From Burkholderiales bacterium PBB3 (lineage in GTDB: Bacteria > Pseudomonadota > Gammaproteobacteria > Burkholderiales > Burkholderiaceae_C): 58,286 nt of DNA. The position numbers and the translations under genes were made by a program. Below the pieces are notes generated by a model. That model did no database searches, was not told the DNA's origin, and was given only the letters and a program-made list of their open reading frames with translations. Below are positions 1 through 9,274 of this stretch, piece after piece. Within the stretch, counting starts at the first letter, position 1. Each line of letters starts with the position of its first letter. The stretch spans positions 1 through 58,286 of the forward strand of contig NKIK01000030.1 in NCBI GenBank assembly GCA_002256115.1, written 5' to 3'.

Positions 1-1
1 G

Positions 2-2530
2 TATCAACAAGACGAGAATGTGTGGAGCGAGGTCAAGCCGGAGCAGTTCAACAGCCGGTTTTATTTTCAGACCAACACCACCCGCGGCATTGGCCAAAGC
101 GGCGTGTACCCCAACTGGATGCTGCGCGGCCACATTGTGGAGTTCAACAAGCTGGGCAACAACGTACAGTTGATTGCCAAAAACGACTCCTTCACCGCCA
201 AACCCGGCACGCCGATTGCCACGGCCGTGCGCGAGAGCTTTACCGACAGCATCTTAGGCGTGACCACCGCCGCCAGCGCACCGCACCCCGAGCGCAAATC
301 CATCTTGATCGACGCCAACGCGCTGCTGCTGGCGGATCTGCCCGGCATGTCGACCCAGCTAGAGACGACGTTTCGCATTCCCTACGCCTACGACGCGCGC
401 AACTCGGGCTTCGTCAAGATTCAGTCCACCGACGACATGAGCACCTTCAGCGTGACGGCGCACTATTCGGTGGCCAAGATGCCATCGCCACCGCTGGTGC
501 CATCGCCCACGCCGACACCGCCGCCTCCCTCTACGCTGCCCGACAACCGCAGCATGCTGCTGGGCTTCTATTACTCGCTCTCTAAGCTGCCCGCTACACC
601 TATGGCGGCGCGCGCCGCAGACAGCCGTGTGGGCCACTTTGTGACCCGGCAGTGGGACTTTACAGACGACATGGCGGCCTTCCCGCGCAAATACCTGGTC
701 AACCGCTGGCGCCTGGAAAAGAAAGACCCTGCCGCCGCGCTGTCAGAACCCGTGCAACCTATCGTTTACTGGCTGGACAAAAACATTCCTGTGAAGTACC
801 GCGCCAAGGTGGCCGAAGGTGTGTTGGAGTGGAACAAGGCCTTTGAGAAAATTGGCTTTAAAGATGCAGTTCAGGTTAAGCAACAGACCGACGACGCCAC
901 CTTTGACAACAACGACACGCGCCACGCCTCGGTGCGTTGGTATGTGGACACCAGCGAAGGTGCCTTGGCCATTGGCCCCAGCCGCACCGACCCGCGCACC
1001 GGCGAAATTTTGGACGCCGACATTTCCTTCTCCGACGGTTGGACCCGCCTGCCGCGCCGCCGCGCGGTGGAGCAACTGGTGAGCGTTGCCCAAGGCAACA
1101 ACTACAGTCAAAACCACGCCCATACCCATGGTGCACAGCGCTCAGCCGAAGAGATTTTGCGGAGCCTGTCGCGCGGCGAAATGCCGCAGCTGTGCGAGTT
1201 TGAGCACAACGCCCTGCAAGAGGCTGGCTTTGCGCTGGACCTGCTGGCCGCGCGTGGCGACATCGATCCCGACAGCCCTGAGGCCGAAGCCATCGTGATG
1301 GAGCAGCTCAAAGACGTGGTGGCGCATGAGGTGGGCCACACCCTGGGTCTGACGCACAACTTCCGCGCCTCCACCATCTACACGCTGGAACAACTGGAGA
1401 GCAAGGCCTTTACCGAAGCCAATGGCCTGTCCGGCTCGGTGATGGAATACAACGCCCTGAACATTGCCCCCCAAGGCAAGAAGCAAGGCCAGTACGCCCA
1501 AAGCACGCTGGGGCCTTATGACTACTGGGCCATTGAGTACGCGTACCGTCCCTTGAACGCCGCTACCGAATCCAAAGATTTGCTGGCGATTGCGGCGCGC
1601 TCCAAAGAACCGCTGCTGGCCTTTGCCAATGACATTGACGCGGGCCTGGGCAATGTCGAAGGTATGGACCCCGAAGTCACCCGCCGCGACCTGGGTGCCG
1701 ACCCGCTGGCCTTCGCGGCACGGCGCATGCTGCTGTCTCAAGAGTTGTGGGCGCGTTTGCAAACCCGCAAACTCAAACCCGGTGAGCAATACGACGTGCT
1801 GCTGCGCAACTTTGTCAGCGCCAATGGCCAGCTGGATCTGGCTGCCACGGTGGCCTCCAAGTACGTGGGCGGTGTGGTGCATTTGCGTGACCATGCGGAC
1901 AGTGGCCGCGCGCCCCTGACCCCCGTGCCAGCAGCCACGCAGCGCAAGGCTCTGAAGCTGATTACCGATGGCCTTTTCCGTTCCAACAGCTTTGCCTTCA
2001 AGCCCGAGTTTGTGGCCCGCTTGGTGCCCAACCAGTTTGACCGCTGGTTTGGGGGCGTGGCGGGCACCAGCCTGGCCGCTACCGTGAACCCAGACGCCAG
2101 CATCAGCGGTGCCGTGCTAGCACTGCAGCGCGCTTCGCTCGACCGGCTGATGGCCGACGGCGTAGCCGCACGCGTGCTGGACGCGCCCAGCAAGATGAGC
2201 CAGCCCCAGCAGGCATTGCCTTTGTCTGAGCTGTACGACACCTTGCAAAACGCGATCTGGAGCGAGCTGCAAAGTGGCTCTGATATTGACCCCCTGCGCC
2301 GCAACCTGCAGCGTGAACACCTGCGCCGTGTGGTCAATGCCTTGATCAGACCCGTGGCCACCACGCCTGCAGACGCCAAGAGCCTGATGCGCGCCAACGC
2401 GCAGCAGCTGCAACAGCAAATTCGCGCGGCCATGGCCAAACCTGCGACCAAGGTGACGCGGGCGCATTTGTCGGAAAGCCTGGACCTGTTGACCGAAGCC
2501 CTGAAGGCTCCGCTGCAGCGCGCGACGTAA
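2..2530 (+). CDS. zinc-dependent metalloprotease, DUF5117/DUF4953 type (5' partial)
   Basis: The reading frame is open from base 2, so the N-terminus lies outside the window; about 842 residues are present. The metzincin zinc site HEVGHTLGLTH is encoded at 1325-1357 (HExxHxxGxxH), and a Met-turn-like SVMEY follows about 30 residues later, the order expected for metzincins. The long C-terminal region after the catalytic core fits the large secreted proteases annotated as zinc-dependent metalloprotease with DUF5117 and DUF4953. A Pro-rich linker (around 484-540) separates an N-terminal beta-rich domain from the catalytic half. It probably hydrolyses peptides in the periplasm or outside the cell, but the signal peptide cannot be seen. 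The substrate is unknown. The next gene starts 62 bp downstream on the same strand. Confidence 0.85.
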   Translation, partial: YQQDENVWSEVKPEQFNSRFYFQTNTTRGIGQSGVYPNWMLRGHIVEFNKLGNNVQLIAKNDSFTAKPGTPIATAVRESFTDSILGVTTAASAPHPERKSILIDANALLLADLPGMSTQLETTFRIPYAYDARNSGFVKIQSTDDMSTFSVTAHYSVAKMPSPPLVPSPTPTPPPPSTLPDNRSMLLGFYYSLSKLPATPMAARAADSRVGHFVTRQWDFTDDMAAFPRKYLVNRWRLEKKDPAAALSEPVQPIVYWLDKNIPVKYRAKVAEGVLEWNKAFEKIGFKDAVQVKQQTDDATFDNNDTRHASVRWYVDTSEGALAIGPSRTDPRTGEILDADISFSDGWTRLPRRRAVEQLVSVAQGNNYSQNHAHTHGAQRSAEEILRSLSRGEMPQLCEFEHNALQEAGFALDLLAARGDIDPDSPEAEAIVMEQLKDVVAHEVGHTLGLTHNFRASTIYTLEQLESKAFTEANGLSGSVMEYNALNIAPQGKKQGQYAQSTLGPYDYWAIEYAYRPLNAATESKDLLAIAARSKEPLLAFANDIDAGLGNVEGMDPEVTRRDLGADPLAFAARRMLLSQELWARLQTRKLKPGEQYDVLLRNFVSANGQLDLAATVASKYVGGVVHLRDHADSGRAPLTPVPAATQRKALKLITDGLFRSNSFAFKPEFVARLVPNQFDRWFGGVAGTSLAATVNPDASISGAVLALQRASLDRLMADGVAARVLDAPSKMSQPQQALPLSELYDTLQNAIWSELQSGSDIDPLRRNLQREHLRRVVNALIRPVATTPADAKSLMRANAQQLQQQIRAAMAKPATKVTRAHLSESLDLLTEALKAPLQRAT

Positions 2531-2592
2531 CCGGTTTGTCAGGATGGTGGGGCGGCGCACGGCACAATCCGTAGCGCCGCCTTCACCTAGCC

Positions 2593-3450
2593 ATGACAAA
2601 CACCAGCTCCCGCATCTTCCCCCTGCTCTTTGTCTTGCTATGGTCCACCGGCTTTATCGGAGCCCGGCTGGGCCTGCCGCACATCGAGCCCCTCACCTTT
2701 CTTTTCATCCGCTACCTGGCGGTCATTGCCTGCATGGTGGCCATTGCGTTGGCCACGCGCGCGCCCTGGCCGTCTGACGGCAAGGCCTGGTTTCACATCG
2801 GCGTATCAGGCCTGCTGGTGCACGGGGTCTACCTGGGTGGCGTATTCATCGCCATCCATGAAGGCCTGCCGGCCGGCGTGGCCAGCCTGGTGGTCAGCGT
2901 GCAGCCGCTGCTGACGGCAGTGGGCGCTGGCATGCTGATGGGTGCTGTGGTGCTAAAGCGCCAGTGGCTTGGTTTGGGCCTGGGCTTGGTGGGCGTAGGT
3001 CTGGTCGTGGCAGGCAAACTGGGCACAGACTTTGCCGCGCACGCATTGTTGCCTGCTACGGTGGCCCTGCTGGCCATTACCGCGGGCACGCTCTACCAAA
3101 AACGCTTTTGCCCAACGCTGGACTGGCGCACGGGCTCGGTGGCACAGTTTGTGCCCACGGCGGTGTTAACAGGGGCACTGGCTTACGTCACCGAAACCGG
3201 CCGCATCGACTGGACCGGTGAACTGTTTTTTGCACTGGGCTGGCTGGTTTTTGTGCTCTCCATTGGCGCAGTCAGCCTGCTCAATTGGTTGATCCGCTAC
3301 AGCAATGCGGTCAACGTTGCCAGCCTGTTCTACCTGGTGCCGCCCTGCACCGCCGTGGTCGCTTGGCTACTGTTTGGCGAGACCTTTTCAGCGATGGCGC
3401 TGGTGGGTATGGGGATAACGGTGGCGGGTGTGTACTTAGCGCGCAAATAA
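2593..3450 (+). CDS. EamA/DMT-family inner-membrane transporter
   Basis: This 285-residue, strongly hydrophobic protein has about ten predicted membrane spans in two halves, as in EamA (drug/metabolite transporter) exporters such as RhaT- or YdcZ-like proteins. The N-terminal half carries the typical WSTGFIGARLGLP start, and the second half ends in a short basic tail VYLARK. The family exports small metabolites or amino acids; the substrate cannot be told from sequence. The ATG at 2593 is the only start that leaves the first helix intact. A strong hairpin lies just downstream, between this gene and the convergent TonB receptor. A degenerate copy of its last roughly 50 bp is found at 6508-6557 (see findings). 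Confidence 0.85.
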   Translation: MTNTSSRIFPLLFVLLWSTGFIGARLGLPHIEPLTFLFIRYLAVIACMVAIALATRAPWPSDGKAWFHIGVSGLLVHGVYLGGVFIAIHEGLPAGVASLVVSVQPLLTAVGAGMLMGAVVLKRQWLGLGLGLVGVGLVVAGKLGTDFAAHALLPATVALLAITAGTLYQKRFCPTLDWRTGSVAQFVPTAVLTGALAYVTETGRIDWTGELFFALGWLVFVLSIGAVSLLNWLIRYSNAVNVASLFYLVPPCTAVVAWLLFGETFSAMALVGMGITVAGVYLARK

Positions 3451-3453
3451 GAA

Positions 3454-3480
3454 CGCCCCCAGCACAAGGTACTGGGGGCG
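3454..3480. terminator. hairpin between convergent EamA and TonB-receptor genes
   Basis: Perfect 9 bp arms CGCCCCCAG/CTGGGGGCG with a 9 nt loop sit between the stop codons of two converging genes. Read on the minus strand the hairpin is followed by TTCTTATTT, so it can act as an intrinsic terminator for the TonB-receptor gene; no T-run follows on the plus strand. Confidence 0.7.
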
Positions 3481-3500
3481 CGCAGTGGCTCAAAGTGAGC

Positions 3501-6269
3501 TTAGAACGTGTATTTTGCAGACACTTGGTAGGTACGGCCCAAGGGGTTGTGGAAGCGATCATCGTAGCCGCGCGCTTGGAAGCGGCTGGTCTGATTCGTG
3601 AATGGTGGATCGGTGTTAAACAGGTTCAACACACCCGCCTGCAACGTCAGACCTTTGAAACCTGTGTACGAGGCAGAGATATCAAAGATCGAGTATGGAG
3701 CGACCATGTTCGTATTGAACTGGGGCACGTTAAAAGGCGCGCCTTGGGTGTTCTGATCCAGATAGCTGCTCTGGTACTTGTGCGTCACCAAAGCTGACCA
3801 GGTACCCGACTCCCAACCCGCTGTAGATACTTGTTGGTAGCGAATCACAGGGCCACCGAACTGCGGGCTGTATTTGCCATTGGGATCAAACCACTTGCCA
3901 TTGGGTTCTACCTGGAACTCATACTGAAGCACATAGGAGCTGCGCAAGGAAGCAGTGAAGCGACCATACGCAGTTGGCGCACCAGCCCAGTTGGCTTGCA
4001 CATCGATACCGTTTGTTTTCGAATCACCCAAATTGAGTTGCGTGTTGATGATGTAAGCCAGTGGGTCGCCGCCTGGAATCTGGCAGGCACCGAGGGCTGC
4101 GCGCCGATCAGCCGGTGCTTGGCTGCAACGCACAAACAAATTGGCGTACTTGGCGGGATCGCCAAATATGGTTTGCTCGCCGATCACGCTGATCTGGTTC
4201 TTTAGGTGGTAATTCCAGTAGTCCACTGCAAAGGTCAAGCTCTTGCTAGGTTGCAAAACGAAACCAATCGTAAAAGCGTTGGATTTTTCTGGCTCAAGCG
4301 TTGCATTGCCCCCTTGCAGCTGCTGGAACTGGAGGCCGCAGTCGCGCGAAGGCACTGCGGTAGCAGTCGGCACGCCGCCTGGGCACAGCACGGGGTCGTT
4401 GTATCGGGTGCCCGTAAAGGTGGTGGAATTGGGCAGGTACAACTGGTACAGCGAAGGAGCCGCAAAACCGGTGTTGGCAGAGCCCCGTAGCAATACAGCT
4501 TCACTGGGCTGGTAGCGCACCGTGAACTTGGGATTCGTCGAGCTACCGAAATCGCTATAGCGGTCGCTACGCAGAGCAAAACCTAACTCAAGCTCTTTCC
4601 AGACCGGTGCTGTCAACTCCAGTGACAGCGCAGAAATGTCTCTGGAACCCTGGCGCAGCGCCCCTGCACCCGCTAGCCCAGAGCTTGCGGCTTGGCTTAC
4701 TTTGACAATATCGGTGTTGTAAACCATCTCTTCCTTGCGCGACTCCACGGCCAAGGCCACAGCCATGTCACCCCCCGACAACTTCATCAAGGGGCGGCTA
4801 ACTTGAGCCGAGAAACTATTGAGCTTGGATTCACCGTCTTGGACTTTACCCAGCACTTGGATGGACTGTAGGTAGGCGGCTCCGGCTGCGGTCTGGGGGC
4901 CAAACGGGTTGAGTACGGGGGCCACACCGTTGATGCCTGCTACACCATTGCGCAGACCTTGCGTGGTAGGGTATCCATTGAGGAAAAAGTTTTCAACCTT
5001 GGAGTTGGATGTGAGCAGGCTCGCCTGGTAGTCCCACCCCATCACAACACCTTCTAACCCAGCCGTCAGGCGCTGGGTATTGTTCATTTGCTCGCCTTCA
5101 CGCGAACCCAGCGCGGTGGTGCGCCAGCTGATTGAAATGGGCAGTGTTGAGTTCAGTGCAGCATTGCCAGGGGTGATCCCTTTGCCCGGATAAAACGGGC
5201 TGGTCGGATTCATGGTCAGGCCGCCCTCTGGCGAGGGTGCAATCATGGTCCTTACGTGGTTGTACGACTTGAAGTACTCAACCGAGGCTTGGTGGTCGGC
5301 ACCAAGGGCCATGGCACCCCGCAAGAACAAAGAGTACTGGTCTTGTACGGGAACCGTGTTGGTATAAATTTGTGTGTCAGCAAAGCAGCGAATCCGTGTC
5401 CCGTTCAACTCGGGCACCGAAATAGATCCTGGTGGCTCGCAATTGGCGGCATAGGGATTTGCATTAGCCACCGTACCCGCCTGGCTGTAATTGGCTGGGA
5501 ATGCGGTGGGGCTGGTGCCGTTAAAGCCGTTCTGAGGCTGATAAGAGGTCTCAGAGAAACTGCGTTGGTCGCCGCGCATGGATTTTTGGTCACGTACGTT
5601 GATGCCGCCGACCAGGCTAAACCCTTGATTTGCCATATCACCCATGCCGCCCAAAACATTGGCTGTGGTGACGTTTCCGCCACCTTGCTGGGTAGCCTGC
5701 GTCGTAATACCGACGCTGCCACCTTTGTACTCTTTGCGGGTGATGAAGTTGATCACACCCGCCACAGCGTCTGCACCATAAATGGAGGATGCACCATCTG
5801 CGAGCACTTCGATTTTGGCAATAGCCGACATGGGCAGCGTATTCAAATCAGTACCCACAACCGCAAAGGGATTGGGCGCTACGCGTTTACCGTTTAGCAG
5901 CACCAAAGTGCGTTGCTCTCCGAGCGAACGCAGATTGGCATAAGACGCCGCGCCGTTGGTGCCACTGACGGAACCTGAGGTCACTGTGCCACCACTCTGT
6001 TGGGTAATGAATTTGATGGCCTGCTCTGCATTGGTTACGCCGGATTTCTGCAATTCATCCACATTAAGAATCGTCACGGGCAATGCTGCCTCGCTGGATA
6101 TACGACGAATCAAGGACCCGGTCACTTCTACGCGCTGCAGTTGTGCTGCGTCGGGGCTGCTGGTCTGGGCATATGCCCCTGGGGCTATGAACAACGATGC
6201 AGTCGCACCGAATGAGATTGCGAGCAGTCGGGCAAGTGGCGTTCTTTGGAGATGAAGTCTCTTGGTCAC
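3501..6269 (-). CDS. TonB-dependent outer-membrane receptor
   Basis: Outer-membrane beta-barrel with a plug, taking up a ligand with energy from TonB-ExbBD. The protein starts with a signal peptide (LARLLAISFGATASLF, then AYAQ), followed by a TonB-box-like stretch QLQRVEVTGSLIRR. A plug domain follows with LVLLNGKRV and IEVLADGASSIYGADAVAGV, and the barrel ends in the outer-membrane signature YQVSAKYTF with terminal Phe. I choose the GTG at 6267-6269 (922 aa) because AGGA lies about 8 nt upstream and the signal peptide then has normal length; a TTG at 6350 would add a non-signal-like extension. The plug type resembles the Caulobacter/Xanthomonas-style receptors for complex organic ligands rather than classical siderophore receptors, but the ligand is unknown. 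No uptake partner gene is adjacent. Confidence 0.9.
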   Translation of the reverse strand: MTKRLHLQRTPLARLLAISFGATASLFIAPGAYAQTSSPDAAQLQRVEVTGSLIRRISSEAALPVTILNVDELQKSGVTNAEQAIKFITQQSGGTVTSGSVSGTNGAASYANLRSLGEQRTLVLLNGKRVAPNPFAVVGTDLNTLPMSAIAKIEVLADGASSIYGADAVAGVINFITRKEYKGGSVGITTQATQQGGGNVTTANVLGGMGDMANQGFSLVGGINVRDQKSMRGDQRSFSETSYQPQNGFNGTSPTAFPANYSQAGTVANANPYAANCEPPGSISVPELNGTRIRCFADTQIYTNTVPVQDQYSLFLRGAMALGADHQASVEYFKSYNHVRTMIAPSPEGGLTMNPTSPFYPGKGITPGNAALNSTLPISISWRTTALGSREGEQMNNTQRLTAGLEGVVMGWDYQASLLTSNSKVENFFLNGYPTTQGLRNGVAGINGVAPVLNPFGPQTAAGAAYLQSIQVLGKVQDGESKLNSFSAQVSRPLMKLSGGDMAVALAVESRKEEMVYNTDIVKVSQAASSGLAGAGALRQGSRDISALSLELTAPVWKELELGFALRSDRYSDFGSSTNPKFTVRYQPSEAVLLRGSANTGFAAPSLYQLYLPNSTTFTGTRYNDPVLCPGGVPTATAVPSRDCGLQFQQLQGGNATLEPEKSNAFTIGFVLQPSKSLTFAVDYWNYHLKNQISVIGEQTIFGDPAKYANLFVRCSQAPADRRAALGACQIPGGDPLAYIINTQLNLGDSKTNGIDVQANWAGAPTAYGRFTASLRSSYVLQYEFQVEPNGKWFDPNGKYSPQFGGPVIRYQQVSTAGWESGTWSALVTHKYQSSYLDQNTQGAPFNVPQFNTNMVAPYSIFDISASYTGFKGLTLQAGVLNLFNTDPPFTNQTSRFQARGYDDRFHNPLGRTYQVSAKYTF

Positions 6270-6314
6270 GATCGGATTCCTAAAAAAGTGAAAAAAGTTA
6301 GGCTGCGTTTTGGA

Positions 6315-6333
6315 CACACACAACCTGTGTGTG
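6315..6333. promoter_or_regulatory. inverted repeat upstream of the TonB receptor
   Basis: CACACACA and TGTGTGTG form perfect 8 bp arms around a 3 nt spacer, 46-64 bp upstream of the receptor start. The position suits an operator or a 5' leader hairpin. The alternating CA/TG content makes chance symmetry more likely than for a mixed sequence. Confidence 0.35.
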
Positions 6334-6507
6334 AACACATACCGGAGCAAAAAATGTACCGACCTTTACAAAGCGTTTACACACGGGCAAACCCTAGCGC
6401 GTGGGCCTCATACAACGAGCGTTAAAAAAAATTGGCCTCTGCTTGACCGTAAAAATATTGTGGTCAACGCCCAGCAAGATGAATCAAGCCTGCAAGGCTT
6501 ACAGCAG

Positions 6508-6557
6508 CTGGTCGGCAAGGGGGGACTGTGGTGGGCGTGTACTTGGCGCGCAAGTAA
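6508..6557 (+). pseudogene. decayed duplicate of the EamA transporter 3' end
   Basis: About 50 bp match the last 51 bp of the EamA gene at 3400-3450 with roughly one single-base deletion and scattered substitutions. Both copies run through ctggt(g/c)gg, then GTGTACTT(A/G)GCGCGCAA(A/G)TAA, that is VYLARK-stop. The deletion puts the two ends of the fragment in different frames, so it is not a gene. It lies on the opposite side of the TonB-receptor gene and in the same orientation as the intact copy, so the receptor gene is bracketed by two transporter tails. The rest of 6270-6740 holds only the two palindromes listed separately. Confidence 0.6.
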
Positions 6558-6594
6558 CTGGCTCTTAAACCATCGTCCAAAAGCGAACATTGTT

Positions 6595-6607
6595 AGGTCA
6601 GTGACCT
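6595..6607. promoter_or_regulatory. 13 bp palindrome, candidate operator
   Basis: AGGTCA-G-TGACCT is a perfect palindrome with one central base, in the non-coding stretch between the pentapeptide gene (ends at 6741) and the TonB-receptor start (6269). It could be a dimeric regulator site for the receptor gene, though it is over 300 bp upstream of the start. Function is inferred from symmetry only. Confidence 0.3.
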
Positions 6608-6740
6608 GCTGGTGGAATTATCGGTTTGTGCACCATCATTTTTGCAAAGTCGCTAACGCGCGCAAACCGGGTCGTTGCAACTTTGGGGCATAGCCAGTGA
6701 CCTTGGGCTGCGGATTGCAACAAGTAGCGCGAAAGTTATC

Positions 6741-7595
6741 TCAGCATGGTGAAGGCGTCAAACCCGGTGGCAGTTTTGCACCGCAGGTATTGGTTCCGGA
6801 CAATAGAGCGCTCCCCATTTCCGCGCCGGTTAAATCGGCGTTTTGAAGGTTGGCTTTACTCAGATTGACGCCTGTCAAATCTGCATTTTGAAGATTGGCA
6901 TTTTTCAAGTCGGCGCCAGTGAGATCAGCGTGGGCCAAGTTGGCATTGGACAGGTTGATCTTGGACATCTGCACACGCCGCATATCCGCTGAAGGCAAGC
7001 GTGCTGCACTGAAATCGGCGCCCGTCAGGTTGGCCCCGGTGAACGTCGCGCCACTCAGGCGCGCCTTGCTGAAGTTGCTGCCACGCAGGTCGGCGCTCTT
7101 GAAAATAGCGTTTTCCGCAAAAGCAAAAATAAATTTTGAGCCACGCAGGTCTGCGGTTGTCAAGTCGGCGTTGGACAGGTCAGCTGCGTCAAAGTTGGTT
7201 TGAATTGCCACCACCTGCTGCAGGGTGGAAGCAATCAGGGTGGCACCTGCCAGACTGGCGGACGACAGGATGGCCCGACTGAGATTGGCGCGTGTCAAAT
7301 CGGCCCGCTCCAGATTGGCGTCCTCCAGGTTGGAACTCTGCATTTTTGCGCCCAGGAGCCTGGCGTTGGAAAGGTTGATATTGAACATGTATGCCCCACG
7401 CAAGTCGGCTCCATGGACCACTAGTCGCGCGGCATTTTCGTAACGCAGATCGCACCGCGTACATGACTTCCCTGCCAAGAAGCGCGCCACATCATCCGCG
7501 TCTCCAGCATGGGAAGGACTTGACTGTAGTAATGCCGCGCAACCCAGGGCAAAGTACCCGGCTACCCATTTAACAAGTTTCATATTGCTATTCAT
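6741..7595 (-). CDS. exported pentapeptide-repeat protein
   Basis: This 284-residue protein begins with a signal peptide (VAGYFALGCAALLQSS, cleavage near SHA-GD). After a short CTRCDLRYENA segment it consists almost entirely of tandem A(D/N)LXX pentapeptides from about residue 60 to 270, which fold as a right-handed quadrilateral beta helix. The C-terminus contains a Cys pair (NTCGAK and SPC). Unlike the cytosolic Qnr/MfpA-type gyrase protectors, this one carries an export signal, so a periplasmic or surface structural role is more likely. The ATG overlaps the stop codon of the TAXI gene by 4 nt (ATGA), which indicates translational coupling; it is the last gene of the operon that starts near 15.2 kb. 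Confidence 0.85.
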   Translation of the reverse strand: MNSNMKLVKWVAGYFALGCAALLQSSPSHAGDADDVARFLAGKSCTRCDLRYENAARLVVHGADLRGAYMFNINLSNARLLGAKMQSSNLEDANLERADLTRANLSRAILSSASLAGATLIASTLQQVVAIQTNFDAADLSNADLTTADLRGSKFIFAFAENAIFKSADLRGSNFSKARLSGATFTGANLTGADFSAARLPSADMRRVQMSKINLSNANLAHADLTGADLKNANLQNADLTGVNLSKANLQNADLTGAEMGSALLSGTNTCGAKLPPGLTPSPC

Positions 7596-8584
7596 GGCAC
7601 TCCCCTTCGGAGGGCGCGCAGAGAGCCCGGGTGTAGGGGCGCAGCAAGTCGACTTACATCGTCCTCCTCCAACAGCACCATGCTTGAGAGATTGGATTGG
7701 CTGGCCTGCAATTTTTTATGTTGGCTGGCAAGCAGTGTTGCGACCCGGAAGATGGCCTCCTCATCGATCCCTGCATGGGTGAACAGCACATTGCGCAGAC
7801 CCAGAGTTTTGACTTCTTTTTGGTCAGCGTCATACGTGGCTGCGGGGACCGTCATGGGCCGCAGCCAAGTGTTCTCTTGCACCATTTGTTTCATGATGTC
7901 TGGTGGGATATCCAAAAACTCGCCACCGCAGGCGCGCAACTGTCGGTACTGCGCGGAAGGGTGAACCAAGTTGTTGAAGATGACATCTACCTTGCCGTCA
8001 CAGAAAGCCTGGACAAAGGCCAAGGGCTGCAAAAAAGTGACTCCCGCAAAATCAGACTCCTGTAGATTCATGGCCTTCAAAACCGCCAAGGCATTGGCGT
8101 GGTAGCCCGCACCCTGATTGCCGATGTTCACCACGCCCCGACGGATATGCTTCAGTTCGGTGATACCCGACGCCTTGCGCACTATGACGGCGATAGGCGA
8201 GTTGTGCATGACTGCAACAGTGCGCAATTGCGCACCGCCCTTGACCTCACTACTGCCATAAGCCGTTCCAAGCAGGGCTTCCTGACCCATACCCAACTGC
8301 AACGAACCATTGGCCACCGCGTAAACATTGAACACCGATCCAGCCGATAAAACCGGCACGCAGCGCACATGGCTTGTACTGCGCGCTGCATTTATGGCCT
8401 CACAGAAAGTATTGCCAATGGGACCAAAGGAGCCGCCCTCGGGCCCCGTCCCTAGCAGCATCAGTTTGTCGTGAAAATCATCCATCCCGCCAGGCTGGGC
8501 TTGCGCTGTGGCGCAGGTTGTAAACAGCCCAAGCAACAGGCCGATAACCGGCAGGAGTAAACACCTTGTCCTGATGATTTTCAT
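7592..8584 (-). CDS. TAXI-family TRAP-type solute-binding protein
   Basis: A 330-residue periplasmic binding protein with signal peptide (LLLPVIGLLLGLFTTCATAQA). The LLGTGPEGGSFGPIGNTFCE opening and the internal NIGNQGAGYHANALAVL and VDVIFNN segments match the TAXI (TRAP-associated extracytoplasmic immunogenic) solute-receptor family, whose better known members bind dicarboxylates or amino acids such as glutamate. No TRAP membrane subunits (DctQ/DctM or fused DctQM) are nearby, so it is either an orphan receptor that works with a distant permease or a ligand sensor for this locus. It starts 43 nt after the formyltransferase gene and its stop overlaps the pentapeptide gene start. Confidence 0.85.
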   Translation of the reverse strand: MKIIRTRCLLLPVIGLLLGLFTTCATAQAQPGGMDDFHDKLMLLGTGPEGGSFGPIGNTFCEAINAARSTSHVRCVPVLSAGSVFNVYAVANGSLQLGMGQEALLGTAYGSSEVKGGAQLRTVAVMHNSPIAVIVRKASGITELKHIRRGVVNIGNQGAGYHANALAVLKAMNLQESDFAGVTFLQPLAFVQAFCDGKVDVIFNNLVHPSAQYRQLRACGGEFLDIPPDIMKQMVQENTWLRPMTVPAATYDADQKEVKTLGLRNVLFTHAGIDEEAIFRVATLLASQHKKLQASQSNLSSMVLLEEDDVSRLAAPLHPGSLRALRRGVP

Positions 8585-8627
8585 GAATGATGCATCCTTG
8601 CTGATTGATTTGAGGCGGCTATCGGAC

Positions 8628-9266
8628 TCATGCCATTACCTTGGCAAGCTTAAGCAGCTCAGGCACCGCAAACTTTGCAAAAACAGGCGAAGTTATTTTG
8701 TGCATGTCAACGACCGTCGAGTGAAACGACATGGCAACGCGCGCCGACATGGCGACCAGCTCACCGGTGTCAAAGCCGCTGTCCACCCGGTGCAGCGCCG
8801 CTGTAGCGTGGTCGTGTCCGTCGTCGCGCAGGGCTTGAAAGGGGTTGGGCCCCGCGTATTTGGAAGGCCATCCGTCATCCAGGCAGGGATGGATGTTGAA
8901 GAATCCAAACTTCGGGAAGCTGAACAGCGTTGCATCAATGCGCTGACCAAAGGTTGCCGAAACACAGATGTCCGGCACCCAGTCCTGCTCGTAGATTGCA
9001 TAAAAATCGTCGCACTTCACACGCCCGGTGTAGACCGGTATGCCCTGCTGCTGAGCGTACCGTTTCACCATGGTTTCTTCCACTGGAAGGTGCGGGTACT
9101 GCCAGACCCGTTTGTCGGCGCTGATGAATGTCTGGGCAACATCGTCGGTTGCCACACCGACCACCATAAATCTATCTTTAAGTGGTCCTTGCAGCAGCTC
9201 GTCGAGCATGTAATAGCCACGGTAGAAGCTGCCAAACACGGCGATTCTGATTCTTTGAATGCCCAT
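8628..9266 (-). CDS. formyltransferase-family protein (single catalytic domain)
   Basis: A 212-residue protein built on the N-10-formyltetrahydrofolate transferase fold of Fmt/PurN/ArnA. It shows the catalytic Asn and His in FFNIHPCLDDGWPSKYAGPN, the following substrate-loop pattern, and the essential Asp in DSGFDTGELV. It lacks the C-terminal tRNA-binding domain of methionyl-tRNA formyltransferase, which argues against Fmt. Sugar N-formyltransferases (for 4-amino-4-deoxysugars) and other small formyltransferases have this architecture, so formylation of an amino sugar or amino group in a surface glycan is a plausible but unproven role. It begins 8 nt after the secretin gene in the same operon. 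Confidence 0.8.
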   Translation of the reverse strand: MGIQRIRIAVFGSFYRGYYMLDELLQGPLKDRFMVVGVATDDVAQTFISADKRVWQYPHLPVEETMVKRYAQQQGIPVYTGRVKCDDFYAIYEQDWVPDICVSATFGQRIDATLFSFPKFGFFNIHPCLDDGWPSKYAGPNPFQALRDDGHDHATAALHRVDSGFDTGELVAMSARVAMSFHSTVVDMHKITSPVFAKFAVPELLKLAKVMA

Positions 9267-9274
9267 GAACGCGC

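Noticed and set aside
6741..7595. Regular 15 bp periodicity suggesting a CRISPR or tandem DNA repeat
   Set aside because: The period is the codon pattern of pentapeptide repeats in a real gene; units vary at synonymous sites and there are no spacers.
8628..9266. Methionyl-tRNA formyltransferase (fmt)
   Set aside because: The C-terminal tRNA-binding domain is missing and the usual def/fmt neighbours are absent.
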